From an uncultured Oscillospiraceae bacterium (GTDB lineage: Bacteria > Bacillota > Clostridia > Oscillospirales > Oscillospiraceae): 18,458 bases of DNA. The translations under genes were made by a program, and so were the position numbers. Shown piece by piece: positions 11,840 to 17,441 of the stretch; the stretch's first letter is position 1; each line of letters opens with the position of its first letter. The DNA is taken from contig CAJUEG010000051.1 of assembly GCA_910584835.1 (NCBI GenBank), positions 1-18,458 on the forward strand, in the 5' to 3' direction. The notes beneath the pieces are model-generated. The model ran no database searches. It worked only from the letters and a program-made list of their open reading frames with translations, and was not told the DNA's origin.

Positions 11840-13225
11840 TCAGCCCTCCGCCCCGGCCCGCAGGGGCAGGATGTCCCGCCGGTACACCCGGCGCATAAAC
11901 ACCGCGCACAGCGCGCAGGAGAACAGCTCCGCGATGGGGAAGGCCAGCCACACCTGCTCCAGGCCGAACAGCCGGGACAGGAGGAAGGCCACCGGCAGCA
12001 AAACGATGAGCTGCCGCACCAGCGAGGTGGTCAGGCTGAGCACGCCGTGGTCCAGCGCCTGGAACACCGACCCGGCCACGATGCCGAAGCCCGCCAGCAG
12101 CCAGCTGCAGGAGATGATCCGCAGGGCGGGGATGCCGATGGCCAGCAGGTCCCCCGCCGCCTCGTCCTCCGCCTGGAAGATGGACAGCAGCGGCCCGGGC
12201 GCCAGCTGGAACACCACAAAGCCGACGGCCATGAGGGCAGTGGCGTAGACCGCGCTGAGCTTGATGGTCTTCAGGATGCGGTCCGGCCTGCGCGCGCCGT
12301 AGTTATAGGCTACGATGGGCACCATGCCGTTGCAAAGGCCGAATACCGGCATGAAGAAGAAGGACTGGAGCTTGAAATACACCCCGAACACCGCCGTGGC
12401 CGTCTTGGTGAAGCCCAGCAGGATCTGGTTCATGCCAAACACCATCACCGAGCCGATGGACTGCATGATAATGCCGGGCAGGCCCACGCTGTAAATGGCC
12501 CGGATGGTGGGGCCGTCGGGGCGGAAGCCCCGAAAGGACAGGTTCACATCCGGGTTCCGGGTGAGGTTGAAGAAAATGGACACGCAGCAGCCCGCGCACT
12601 GGCCGATGACGGTGGCCAGCGCCGCCCCCGCCACCTCCATCCTGGGGAACGGGCCCAGGCCGAAGATGAGGATGGGGTCCAGAATGATGTTGGTCACCGC
12701 CCCCACCGCCTGGGAGATCATGGACTGGACGGTGCGCCCGGTGGCCTGGAGGATGCGCTCCAGCGTCACCGCCCCGAACAGGCCCATGCTCATCCCGCAG
12801 CAGATGGACAGGTAGTCCGCGCCGTAGCTGACAATGCCCTCCACGTCGGTCTGCACCGTATAGAACAGCCGGGAGCAGGTCAGGCCCAGCGCCACAAACG
12901 CCAGACAGCTCAGCGCCGCCAGAAAGATGCCGTTCACCGCCGCCTTGTCCGCCTTGTCCCGGCGCTGCTCCCCCAGGCTGCGGGACAGCAGGGCGTTGAT
13001 GCCCACGCCGGTGCCCACGCTGACGGCGATCATCAGGTTCTGCACCGGGAAGGCCAGCGACACCGCGTTGAGCGCGTCCTCATTGAGCTGGGAGACGAAA
13101 TAGCTGTCCACCACATTGTAAAACGCCTGGACCAGCATGGAGATCATGATGGGGATGGACATATTCAGCAAAAGCCGGTTCACCGGCATGACGCCCATTT
13201 TGTTCTCGCCTTCGGGCCGTGCCAC
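11840..13225 (-). CDS. MATE-family multidrug/cation efflux transporter
   Basis: A 461-residue polytopic protein with about twelve membrane segments in two similar halves, the usual MATE size. It should export organic compounds in exchange for Na+ or H+ across the inner membrane. Typical MATE features: PVNRLLLNMSIPIMISMLVQAFYNVVDSYFVSQL at the N-terminus (seen in segments), GVGINALLSRSLGE after helix 2, and the second-half equivalent GMVPIVAYNYGARRPDRI. I chose the GTG at 13225 because GGAGGAG lies 6-7 bases upstream; an in-frame ATG at 13267 lacks a ribosome site and would place the GGAGGAG inside the gene. Substrate unknown. It has its own consensus promoter. Confidence 0.9.
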   Translation of the reverse strand: MARPEGENKMGVMPVNRLLLNMSIPIMISMLVQAFYNVVDSYFVSQLNEDALNAVSLAFPVQNLMIAVSVGTGVGINALLSRSLGEQRRDKADKAAVNGIFLAALSCLAFVALGLTCSRLFYTVQTDVEGIVSYGADYLSICCGMSMGLFGAVTLERILQATGRTVQSMISQAVGAVTNIILDPILIFGLGPFPRMEVAGAALATVIGQCAGCCVSIFFNLTRNPDVNLSFRGFRPDGPTIRAIYSVGLPGIIMQSIGSVMVFGMNQILLGFTKTATAVFGVYFKLQSFFFMPVFGLCNGMVPIVAYNYGARRPDRILKTIKLSAVYATALMAVGFVVFQLAPGPLLSIFQAEDEAAGDLLAIGIPALRIISCSWLLAGFGIVAGSVFQALDHGVLSLTTSLVRQLIVLLPVAFLLSRLFGLEQVWLAFPIAELFSCALCAVFMRRVYRRDILPLRAGAEG

Positions 13226-13290
13226 AGGAAACTCCTCCTTTTTCTCGCTTGGGACGTCGCCCCGCATTTGTCAAGTCACAGTAATACATG

Positions 13291-13319
13291 ATTATAGTGG
13301 AATCTGATTTTATTGTCAA
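13291..13319 (-). promoter_or_regulatory. Consensus sigma-A promoter of the MATE gene
   Basis: On the minus strand, TTGACA (13314-13319), 17 bases, TATAAT (13291-13296): a perfect match. The leader to the GTG start is about 60 bases. Confidence 0.88.
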
Positions 13320-13340
13320 TGGGTGTCGTCCGGCGGCGAA

Positions 13341-13373
13341 AAGAAAAGCGCCCGGCGGAAAACGCCGGACGCT
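13341..13373 (-). terminator. Terminator of the spoVA unit
   Basis: On the minus strand, an 11-bp stem (13363-13373 with 13347-13357, one G-U pair) and a 5-base loop, followed by TTTTCTTTTC. It lies immediately after the spoVAE stop at 13379. Confidence 0.8.
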
Positions 13374-13378
13374 TCTGG

Positions 13379-13738
13379 TCAGCTTTTCGGTTTTGGCTTG
13401 AACAGGAAGGCCACCGCCACGCCCAGGAAGATGGCGGCGGCCACGCCCCCCGCGGTGGCGGTGACGCCGCCGGTGAGGGCGCCCAGCAGCCCCTTTTCCG
13501 CCACCGCCTCCTTGACGCCCTTGGCCAGGGCGTACCCGAAGCCGGTGAGGGGCACCGTGGCCCCCGCCCCGGCCCACTCCGCCAGGGGCTTGTACACGCC
13601 CACCGCCCCCAGTATTACCCCGGACACCACGTAGGCCACCAGGATGCGGGCGGGGGTGAGCTTGGTCTTGTCGATGAGCACCTGGCCGATGATGCAGAAC
13701 AGGCCGCCCACCAGAAAGGCTTTCAGATAGTCCATCAT
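13379..13738 (-). CDS. spoVAE: Stage V sporulation protein AE (SpoVAE-type membrane protein)
   Basis: A 119-residue protein with about four membrane helices: YLKAFLVGGLFCIIGQVLID near the N-terminus, ARILVAYVVSGVILGAVGVY, a central glycine-rich stretch containing GFGYALAKGVKEAV, and a final GGVAAAIFLGVAVAFLF. This is the SpoVAC/SpoVAE fold; length and N-terminus fit SpoVAE(b). In spore-formers it forms, with SpoVAC and SpoVAD, the channel complex in the spore inner membrane that moves Ca-dipicolinic acid in sporulation and germination. Its ATG overlaps the spoVAD stop as ATGA; a second ATG three bases on is closer to the ideal spacing from GGAGG. Confidence 0.92.
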   Translation of the reverse strand: MMDYLKAFLVGGLFCIIGQVLIDKTKLTPARILVAYVVSGVILGAVGVYKPLAEWAGAGATVPLTGFGYALAKGVKEAVAEKGLLGALTGGVTATAGGVAAAIFLGVAVAFLFKPKPKS

Positions 13739-14751
13739 TTTCCTCCTTCCAGCGCAATGGCGTGGCACACGCCGGGGATGGACTCCCCCTGCATGGTGGC
13801 GGTGGGAGAGTGGAGCGCCCCGGTGGGGCAGAACAGGATGCGCTTCCACCGCCCGGCCAGCAGCCCCGGCAGCAGGTAGCCGCACAGCACCGACGCCGAG
13901 CACCCGCACCCGGACGCCCCGGCGTGGACGTCCTGCTGCTCCCGGTCGAAGAGGATCAGGCCGCAGTCGTTGTAGTTGGCCAGCTCCACCCCGTCCCGGG
14001 CGAAAAAGTCGCACACGATCTCGTGGCCCAGGCTGCCCAGGTCGCCGGTGACGATGAGGTCGTAGTAATCCGGGGAGAGGGCGGTGTCCTCAAAGTGGGC
14101 CTTCAGGGTGGAGTATGCCGCGGGCGCCATGGCCGCCCCCATGTTGTTGGCGTCCTTGATGCCCTTGTCCACCACCTTGCCCACCGTCACCCGGGCCACC
14201 CGGGGCCCGGGGCGCACCTCGTTGGTGACGATCACCGCCCCGGCAGCGGTGGCGGTCCACTGGGCGGTGGGGGTCCGCTGGGAGCCGTACTCCAACGGGG
14301 TGCGGTACTGCCGCTCCGCCGAGCAGAAGTGGGAGGAGGTGACGGCGGCGGCGTACTTCCCGTACCCGCCGCTGAGCAGCAGCGTGGCCAGCGCCAGGCT
14401 CTCCCCCATGGTGGAGCACGCCCCGTACAGCCCGAAGAAGGGCACCGCCGCCGCCCGGGCGGCGTAGCCCGAGCCGATGCACTGGTTCAGAAGGTCCCCC
14501 GCCAGCAGCAGGTCCAGGTCCGGCGAGTGCAGCCCCGCCCGCTTCAGCGCCGCGTCCAGGGCCAGCTGCTGCATGGCGGACTCGGACTTCTCCCAGGTCT
14601 CCTCCCCAAAGGCGTCGTCCTGGCAGGTGTGGTCAAAGTGGCGGCCCAGGGGGCCCTCGGTCTCCTTCTTGCCGGCGGCGGAGCCGTGGCCGATGATGAC
14701 GGGGGGCGACCCGGGCTGGAAGGTCTGCCGCCCCAGCTTGCGATTTTCCAT
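13735..14751 (-). CDS. spoVAD: Stage V sporulation protein AD (SpoVAD)
   Basis: A 338-residue thiolase-fold protein of the spore dipicolinic acid channel; SpoVAD binds Ca-DPA and sits on the inner spore membrane. Signatures: PPVIIGHGSAAGKKETEGPL near the N-terminus, DDAFGEETWEKSES at 45-58, the thiolase-like GLYGACSTMGESLAL around C112, TSSHFCSAERQYRTPLEYG, and the family's end TGALHSPTATMQGESIPGV. I chose the ATG at 14751 (AGGAG about 9 bases upstream); the frame stays open to 14976, but that upstream part is a repeat region. Translationally coupled to spoVAE. No spoVAC precedes it, and no clear sigma-G promoter was found. Confidence 0.95.
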   Translation of the reverse strand: MENRKLGRQTFQPGSPPVIIGHGSAAGKKETEGPLGRHFDHTCQDDAFGEETWEKSESAMQQLALDAALKRAGLHSPDLDLLLAGDLLNQCIGSGYAARAAAVPFFGLYGACSTMGESLALATLLLSGGYGKYAAAVTSSHFCSAERQYRTPLEYGSQRTPTAQWTATAAGAVIVTNEVRPGPRVARVTVGKVVDKGIKDANNMGAAMAPAAYSTLKAHFEDTALSPDYYDLIVTGDLGSLGHEIVCDFFARDGVELANYNDCGLILFDREQQDVHAGASGCGCSASVLCGYLLPGLLAGRWKRILFCPTGALHSPTATMQGESIPGVCHAIALEGGK

Positions 14752-14773
14752 GGAAGTGACTCCTTTGACGAAA

Positions 14774-14937
14774 TCGTTGTCACGCTGCGCCTGTTCGCAA
14801 CGCGCGGCTTCGCTGCGGCTCAGGCAAAACTCAGGCCCGTGAAACGGGCCTTGGACTTTTGCCTTCGCTCCGCTCCATCCGCGCTGCTCACGACGGCTCC
14901 GCGCTTCGTTGTCACGCTGCGCCCGTTCGCAACGCGC
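14774..14937. repeat. Intergenic repeat element with direct repeats and nested hairpin
   Basis: A 32-base direct repeat with one mismatch lies at 14774-14805 and 14906-14937 (begins TCGTTGTCACGCTGCGC). Between the copies is a nested inverted repeat: AGGCAAAA ... AGGCCCGT-GAA-ACGGGCCT ... TTTTGCCT (about 14822-14864). There is no gene. It sits in the gap between divergent spoVAD and the zinc-ribbon gene and resembles a dispersed intergenic or miniature element. Confidence 0.7.
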
Positions 14938-15031
14938 TTCCTGGTTAGTTTGCGCTGTTGAAGGAAATTCATACATGGAGAAAAATCTGACAGCAGAAGC
15001 GGCCTTGTCACTGGAAAAACGGGGAGGATTG

Positions 15032-15040
15032 TGATATAAT
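15032..15040 (+). promoter_or_regulatory. Extended -10 promoter of the zinc-ribbon gene
   Basis: TGA-TATAAT is an extended -10 element 32 bases before the ATG at 15072, with no good -35 box. It overlaps an upstream ATG at 15039, which argues that this earlier ATG is not the real start. Confidence 0.6.
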
Positions 15041-15071
15041 GCTTTTCGTAATTTTTGGGGGGAACAAGCCG

Positions 15072-15686
15072 ATGCCAGAGGACAAGCGTACCATAGGATA
15101 TATCTGCCCCGTGTGCGGCCAGGCGGTCATCGCCTCACGCACCGCCTTTCAGCTCGCCGCCGGGGACAGCGTGCTGCCCTGCCCCTGCGGCAAGTCGGAG
15201 CTGGGCTTCCGCCAGCTGGGGGACCGCTGCGAGGTCACCGTCCCCTGCCTGTTCTGCGCCAAGGACCACCGGGCCGTCTGCGCCAACGACGCCCTGCTGC
15301 GCCAAAAGCTGCTGGCCCTGTCCTGCCCCGCGTCGGGGCTGGGGTGCTGCTATATCGGCGAGGAGGGCCCGGTATTCCAGGCCATGGAAAAGCTGGAGGA
15401 AGCGGTGGACAAGCTGCGGCTGGACGACCAGACGGACAGGCGGGGCGCCTTTCTCAACGAGGCGGTCATGGGCGAAATACTGGGCGAGCTGAAGGACATC
15501 GCCCGGCGGGGCGGGGTGAAGTGCGCCTGCGGCTCGGCGGACTACGGGATCAGGGTGGGCTACTCCGCGGTGGACCTGGTGTGCGCCCGCTGCGGCGCGG
15601 CCCTGCGCCTGAGCGCCGCCACCCCCGGCGACCTGGACGCCCTGTGCGCCCGGGACGCCCTTACTATCCCCGGAAAGAAGGAATAA
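15072..15686 (+). CDS. Hypothetical protein with several CxxC/CxC zinc-ribbon motifs
   Basis: A 204-residue protein that I do not recognise. Cysteine pairs: C12-C15 (CPVC), C37-C39 (CPC), C59-C62 (CLFC), C70, C85, C92-C93, C151-C153 (CAC) and C171-C174 (CARC). These suggest two or three zinc-ribbon-like knuckles at each end. The middle (about 100-148) is charged and helical (FQAMEKLEEAVDKLR and GEILGELKDIARR). There is no signal peptide or membrane segment, so it should be cytosolic. Start: the ATG at 15072 follows GGGGGGA; the earlier in-frame ATG at 15039 lies on the -10 box. The thioesterase gene starts 3 bases after its stop, so the two form an operon. The function is unknown. Confidence 0.8.
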   Translation: MPEDKRTIGYICPVCGQAVIASRTAFQLAAGDSVLPCPCGKSELGFRQLGDRCEVTVPCLFCAKDHRAVCANDALLRQKLLALSCPASGLGCCYIGEEGPVFQAMEKLEEAVDKLRLDDQTDRRGAFLNEAVMGEILGELKDIARRGGVKCACGSADYGIRVGYSAVDLVCARCGAALRLSAATPGDLDALCARDALTIPGKKE

Positions 15687-15689
15687 CGC

Positions 15690-16442
15690 TTGAGTACCTT
15701 TTATGAAATGGACTTCCGGGTGGACTCCCGGGATGTGGATTTGTTCAACCAATGCCGCCCGTCGGCGGTGCTGGGCTACCTTCAAGAGGCCGCCACCCAG
15801 GCCGCTTTGGAGCTGGGGGTGGCGGGACCCCAGATCAGGGAGAAGTACAACTGCCTGTGGATGGTCACCCGCAACTGGGTGGAGCTGGACGCCCCCCTGC
15901 GCTGGAACGAGCTCATCACGGTGAAAACCTGGCACCGGGGGGCCTCCGGGGCGTCCTCCTACCGGGATTTCGACCTGTTCCGGGATGGGAAGCCCATCGG
16001 GCAGGGCGTCTCGGTGTGGGTGATGGTGGACGCGGACGAGCATAAGCTGTTCCGAATGAAAAATCTGACCGAGTTCCAGGGCACCGACGGCGGGGAGCTG
16101 TGCAAATCCGTCAGGCTGCGCCGCCCGGCCATGCCCGGGCAGTTCGACGCGCGCACCCGGCGCGACCTGCGCTACTCCGACACCGACATCAACGGCCATG
16201 TCAACAACATCCACTACGCGGATTTCGCCTGTGACAGCCTCCACCTGGAGCGGCAGGGCCGGGGAAAGTTTGTGCGCACCTTCCAGATCGGCTACGTCAG
16301 CGAGTGCCAGGCGGGCGAAACCCTGTGGGTGGACACCGCCGTCCAGGGGGATCAGCTCTTCGCCCGGGGCGAGGGCGGGGACGGCACGGAGCGCTTCGAC
16401 TTTTCCCTGACCCTGGACGAGCTTCCAAATAGCGACAAATAG
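15690..16442 (+). CDS. Acyl-ACP thioesterase (FatA/FatB-like, double hotdog)
   Basis: A 250-residue enzyme with two hotdog domains (about 1-130 and 150-240), the layout of the bacterial acyl-ACP thioesterase family. It would release free fatty acids from acyl carrier protein. In the second domain, DTDINGHVNNIHY gives D166, N168 and H170, and GYVSEC gives E205; these match the catalytic D/N/H/E set of the plant FatA/FatB family (known from that family, applied here by alignment in the head). The start is TTG at 15690, preceded by AAGGAA; the only early ATG (15708) has no ribosome site and would remove the first strand. Co-transcribed with the zinc-ribbon gene. It could supply fatty acids that DegV/FakB proteins recycle. 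Confidence 0.88.
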   Translation: MSTFYEMDFRVDSRDVDLFNQCRPSAVLGYLQEAATQAALELGVAGPQIREKYNCLWMVTRNWVELDAPLRWNELITVKTWHRGASGASSYRDFDLFRDGKPIGQGVSVWVMVDADEHKLFRMKNLTEFQGTDGGELCKSVRLRRPAMPGQFDARTRRDLRYSDTDINGHVNNIHYADFACDSLHLERQGRGKFVRTFQIGYVSECQAGETLWVDTAVQGDQLFARGEGGDGTERFDFSLTLDELPNSDK

Positions 16443-16494
16443 CCCCCCTTCTCCGGGAAGATTTAATGCTTTTGTAACAAATATGCGTGAACTT

Positions 16495-16522
16495 TTGTAA
16501 CGACTGCCCGGTATTCTAATAC
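16495..16522 (+). promoter_or_regulatory. Candidate promoter of a small RNA
   Basis: TTGTAA (16495-16500), a 16-base spacer, TAATAC (16517-16522). No reading frame follows before a terminator at 16617-16645. The -35 lies in the second copy of the direct repeat CTTTTGTAAC (16469-16478 and 16492-16501, spaced 23 bases, about two helix turns), which could be a regulator's site. Confidence 0.5.
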
Positions 16523-16528
16523 TCGCAA

Positions 16529-16645
16529 GAGACGCTTTTCTTTTTCATTCTATCCTCCATCCTTTTTTGAGCCGGGGCGGCAGCGCTCCGGCTCACCTCC
16601 TTTTATGCGCAGAGCGCCCCGCAGTCATGGACTGCGGGGGTTTTC
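16529..16645 (+). ncRNA. Candidate small regulatory RNA with two CCTCC motifs
   Basis: Between the candidate promoter and a strong terminator is a stretch of about 117 bases without a gene. It begins with a pyrimidine-rich segment containing CCTCC (16554-16558), then a hairpin (GAGCCGG at 16569-16575 with CCGGCTC at 16588-16594), a second CCTCC right after it (16596-16600), and a terminator hairpin. Single-stranded C-rich segments between two hairpins are the usual shape of Firmicute small RNAs that pair with ribosome-binding sites. This is my inference; I cannot name an Rfam family. Confidence 0.4.
16617..16645 (+). terminator. Intrinsic terminator (end of candidate small RNA)
   Basis: A perfect 9-bp stem (CCCCGCAGT at 16617-16625, complement at 16631-16639), loop CATGG, followed by GTTTTCTT. 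It overlaps the 3' end of the minus-strand Cys-rich gene. Confidence 0.8.
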
Positions 16646-16825
16646 TTCATCGGCGGCGGTCCAGTGGGGGCAGCATTCCTCCGCCCGCCGCTTTTTCAGC
16701 CTGGGGTGGGTGCAGTGGCCGTAGTTCGTGGCAAGATAGCACTCCTCATACGAGCGGATGTAGTGCTTGCGGAAATATCTGCAGTTCCCGCAGCGCTCCT
16801 CGGGCAGGGCTTGCCAGCCTTTCAT
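16625..16825 (-). CDS. Small cysteine-rich protein, probable metal-binding, unknown function
   Basis: A 66-residue protein with C12-C15 (RCGNCRYFRKHY), C29, C38 (GHCTHPRL) and C51-C52 (CCPHW). The pattern CxxCxxF ... GxCxHP ... CxxW is that of a small zinc- or Fe-S-binding micro-protein which recurs in Clostridia, to my memory without known function. The start is the ATG at 16825: AGAGGTGA lies 7-8 bases upstream on the minus strand. A GTG nine bases earlier would overlap that ribosome site. It is divergent from the ribbon-helix-helix gene, and both promoters flank a perfect palindrome. Confidence 0.7.
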   Translation of the reverse strand: MKGWQALPEERCGNCRYFRKHYIRSYEECYLATNYGHCTHPRLKKRRAEECCPHWTAADEENPRSP

Positions 16826-16843
16826 ACTTATCACCTCTACTGT

Positions 16844-16873
16844 AGTATATCATTGACAGTTATTGATTGTCAA
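16844..16873 (-). promoter_or_regulatory. Promoter of the small Cys-rich gene
   Basis: On the minus strand, TTGACA (16868-16873), an 18-base spacer, TATACT (16844-16849), 19 bases before the start codon. The -35 box and much of the spacer lie inside the 27-bp palindrome. Confidence 0.7.
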
Positions 16874-16881
16874 TAACTGTC
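16855..16881. promoter_or_regulatory. Perfect inverted repeat, probable operator
   Basis: GACAGTTATTGA, spacer TTG, TCAATAACTGTC: 12-bp perfect arms. A related shorter palindrome TTGAC-A-GTCAA follows at 16889-16899. The repeated GACAGT/TTGAC units and the adjacent ribbon-helix-helix gene suggest an autoregulated operator for that protein. It covers the minus-strand promoter. Confidence 0.7.
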
Positions 16882-16888
16882 GGGCATT

Positions 16889-16918
16889 TTGACAGTCAAT
16901 GTTATACAATGATATATA
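16889..16918 (+). promoter_or_regulatory. Possible promoter of the ribbon-helix-helix gene
   Basis: TTGACA (16889-16894), an 18-base spacer, TATATA (16913-16918). The predicted start of transcription would fall at or inside the GAGGTGA ribosome site (16921-16927), so the true -10 may be an upstream alternative such as TATACA (16903-16908). Confidence 0.4.
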
Positions 16919-16932
16919 CAGAGGTGAGACAA

Positions 16933-17085
16933 ATGGCAAAAACAGAAACCCAAATCTCTTTCCGCGTAACCTATGAATTTAAGGCCCGGCTGGAAGCCCA
17001 AGCGGAAAAAGAACACCGCCCTGTTGCCAACCTAATTCACAAGGTAATGGAAGAATACCTGGACCAGGCGGAAAAGGCGAATTAA
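16933..17085 (+). CDS. Small ribbon-helix-helix (Arc/CopG-type) DNA-binding protein
   Basis: A 50-residue protein. The short strand TQISFRVTYEF (6-16) followed by two helices (FKARLEAQAEKEH, then RPVANLIHKVMEEYLDQAEK) is the ribbon-helix-helix fold, in which a dimer inserts the paired strands into the major groove. GAGGTGA sits 5-6 bases before the ATG. Family members are often antitoxins or autorepressors. The palindrome 50-80 bases upstream is the natural target. No toxin-like gene follows; instead the divergent partner is the small Cys-rich gene. Slightly lower GC than its neighbours. Confidence 0.85.
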   Translation: MAKTETQISFRVTYEFKARLEAQAEKEHRPVANLIHKVMEEYLDQAEKAN

Positions 17086-17397
17086 CACACACGCAACGTG
17101 GGGGGCAGACCCACCCGGCAGGCGCGGCTGGCGGGCCGCACGGCTTGCCCGTGTCCAGACACAGGCGGCAGCGCAAATAGGGGAATCCGCGTCGAAAGCC
17201 CCACGCGCCGGAAGGTCCCAGCCTATGTCCGTAAATTATCCCCCGTAAACAGGGGGTTCTCAGGGGGAAGCCCGCCTGTGGACGCGGCCCGCCCTTTGGG
17301 CCGCGTCCACAGGGGCGGGATGCCCCCTGAGCATTCTCTTTGGGTACTTTCTCTCATGGGAGAGAAAGTACCGCCCCGCAGGGCGCATTGCGGAGAT
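17086..17397. repeat. Gene-free palindromic repeat region before groEL
   Basis: No gene seen. A perfect 16-bp hairpin CCTGTGGACGCGGCCC at 17275-17290 with its complement at 17298-17313 is nested in an outer TCAGGGGG/CCCCCTGA pair (17260-17267 and 17323-17330), and a smaller CCCCC/GGGGG hairpin lies at 17240-17256. A second hairpin follows: GGTACTTTCTCTC at 17343-17355 with its complement at 17360-17372. The latter resembles a dispersed intergenic repeat of Firmicutes; that is from memory. Confidence 0.65.
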
Positions 17398-17432
17398 AAA
17401 AAAGGCCCCAGGCCAATCGGCCTGGGGTCCTT
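17398..17432 (-). terminator. groEL terminator
   Basis: On the minus strand, a GC stem (GGCCTGGGG and flanks; arms at 17419-17430 and 17404-17414, one bulged base), a 4-base loop, then TTTTTT (17398-17403). It lies about 10 bases after the groEL stop. Confidence 0.88.
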
Positions 17433-17441
17433 TCCTTATTC

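Noticed and set aside
10228..11898. 556-codon plus-strand open frame opposite metK
   Set aside because: It covers the metK gene, riboswitch and promoter in antisense; metK is certain and this frame is a shadow.
13226..13267. Upstream ATG start for the MATE gene
   Set aside because: The extension contains the GGAGGAG ribosome site that fits the GTG at 13225, and no ribosome site precedes the ATG.
12047..13291. 414-codon plus-strand open frame opposite the MATE gene
   Set aside because: Charged, repetitive composition without a domain; the MATE gene opposite has promoter, ribosome site and twelve membrane segments.
14774..14937. CRISPR array
   Set aside because: Only two copies of the 32-base unit, 100 bases apart with a hairpin between; no regular spacers and no cas genes.
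13762..14961. 399-codon plus-strand open frame opposite spoVAD
   Set aside because: G/R/V-rich shadow frame with no ribosome site; spoVAD is unambiguous.
14752..14976. N-terminal extension of spoVAD up to 14976
   Set aside because: The added residues come from the intergenic repeat; the ATG at 14751 has a good ribosome site and gives the family's normal N-terminus and length.
15135..16244. 369-codon minus-strand open frame opposite the zinc-ribbon and thioesterase genes
   Set aside because: Shadow frame; the thioesterase catalytic residues and the CxxC pattern are on the plus strand.
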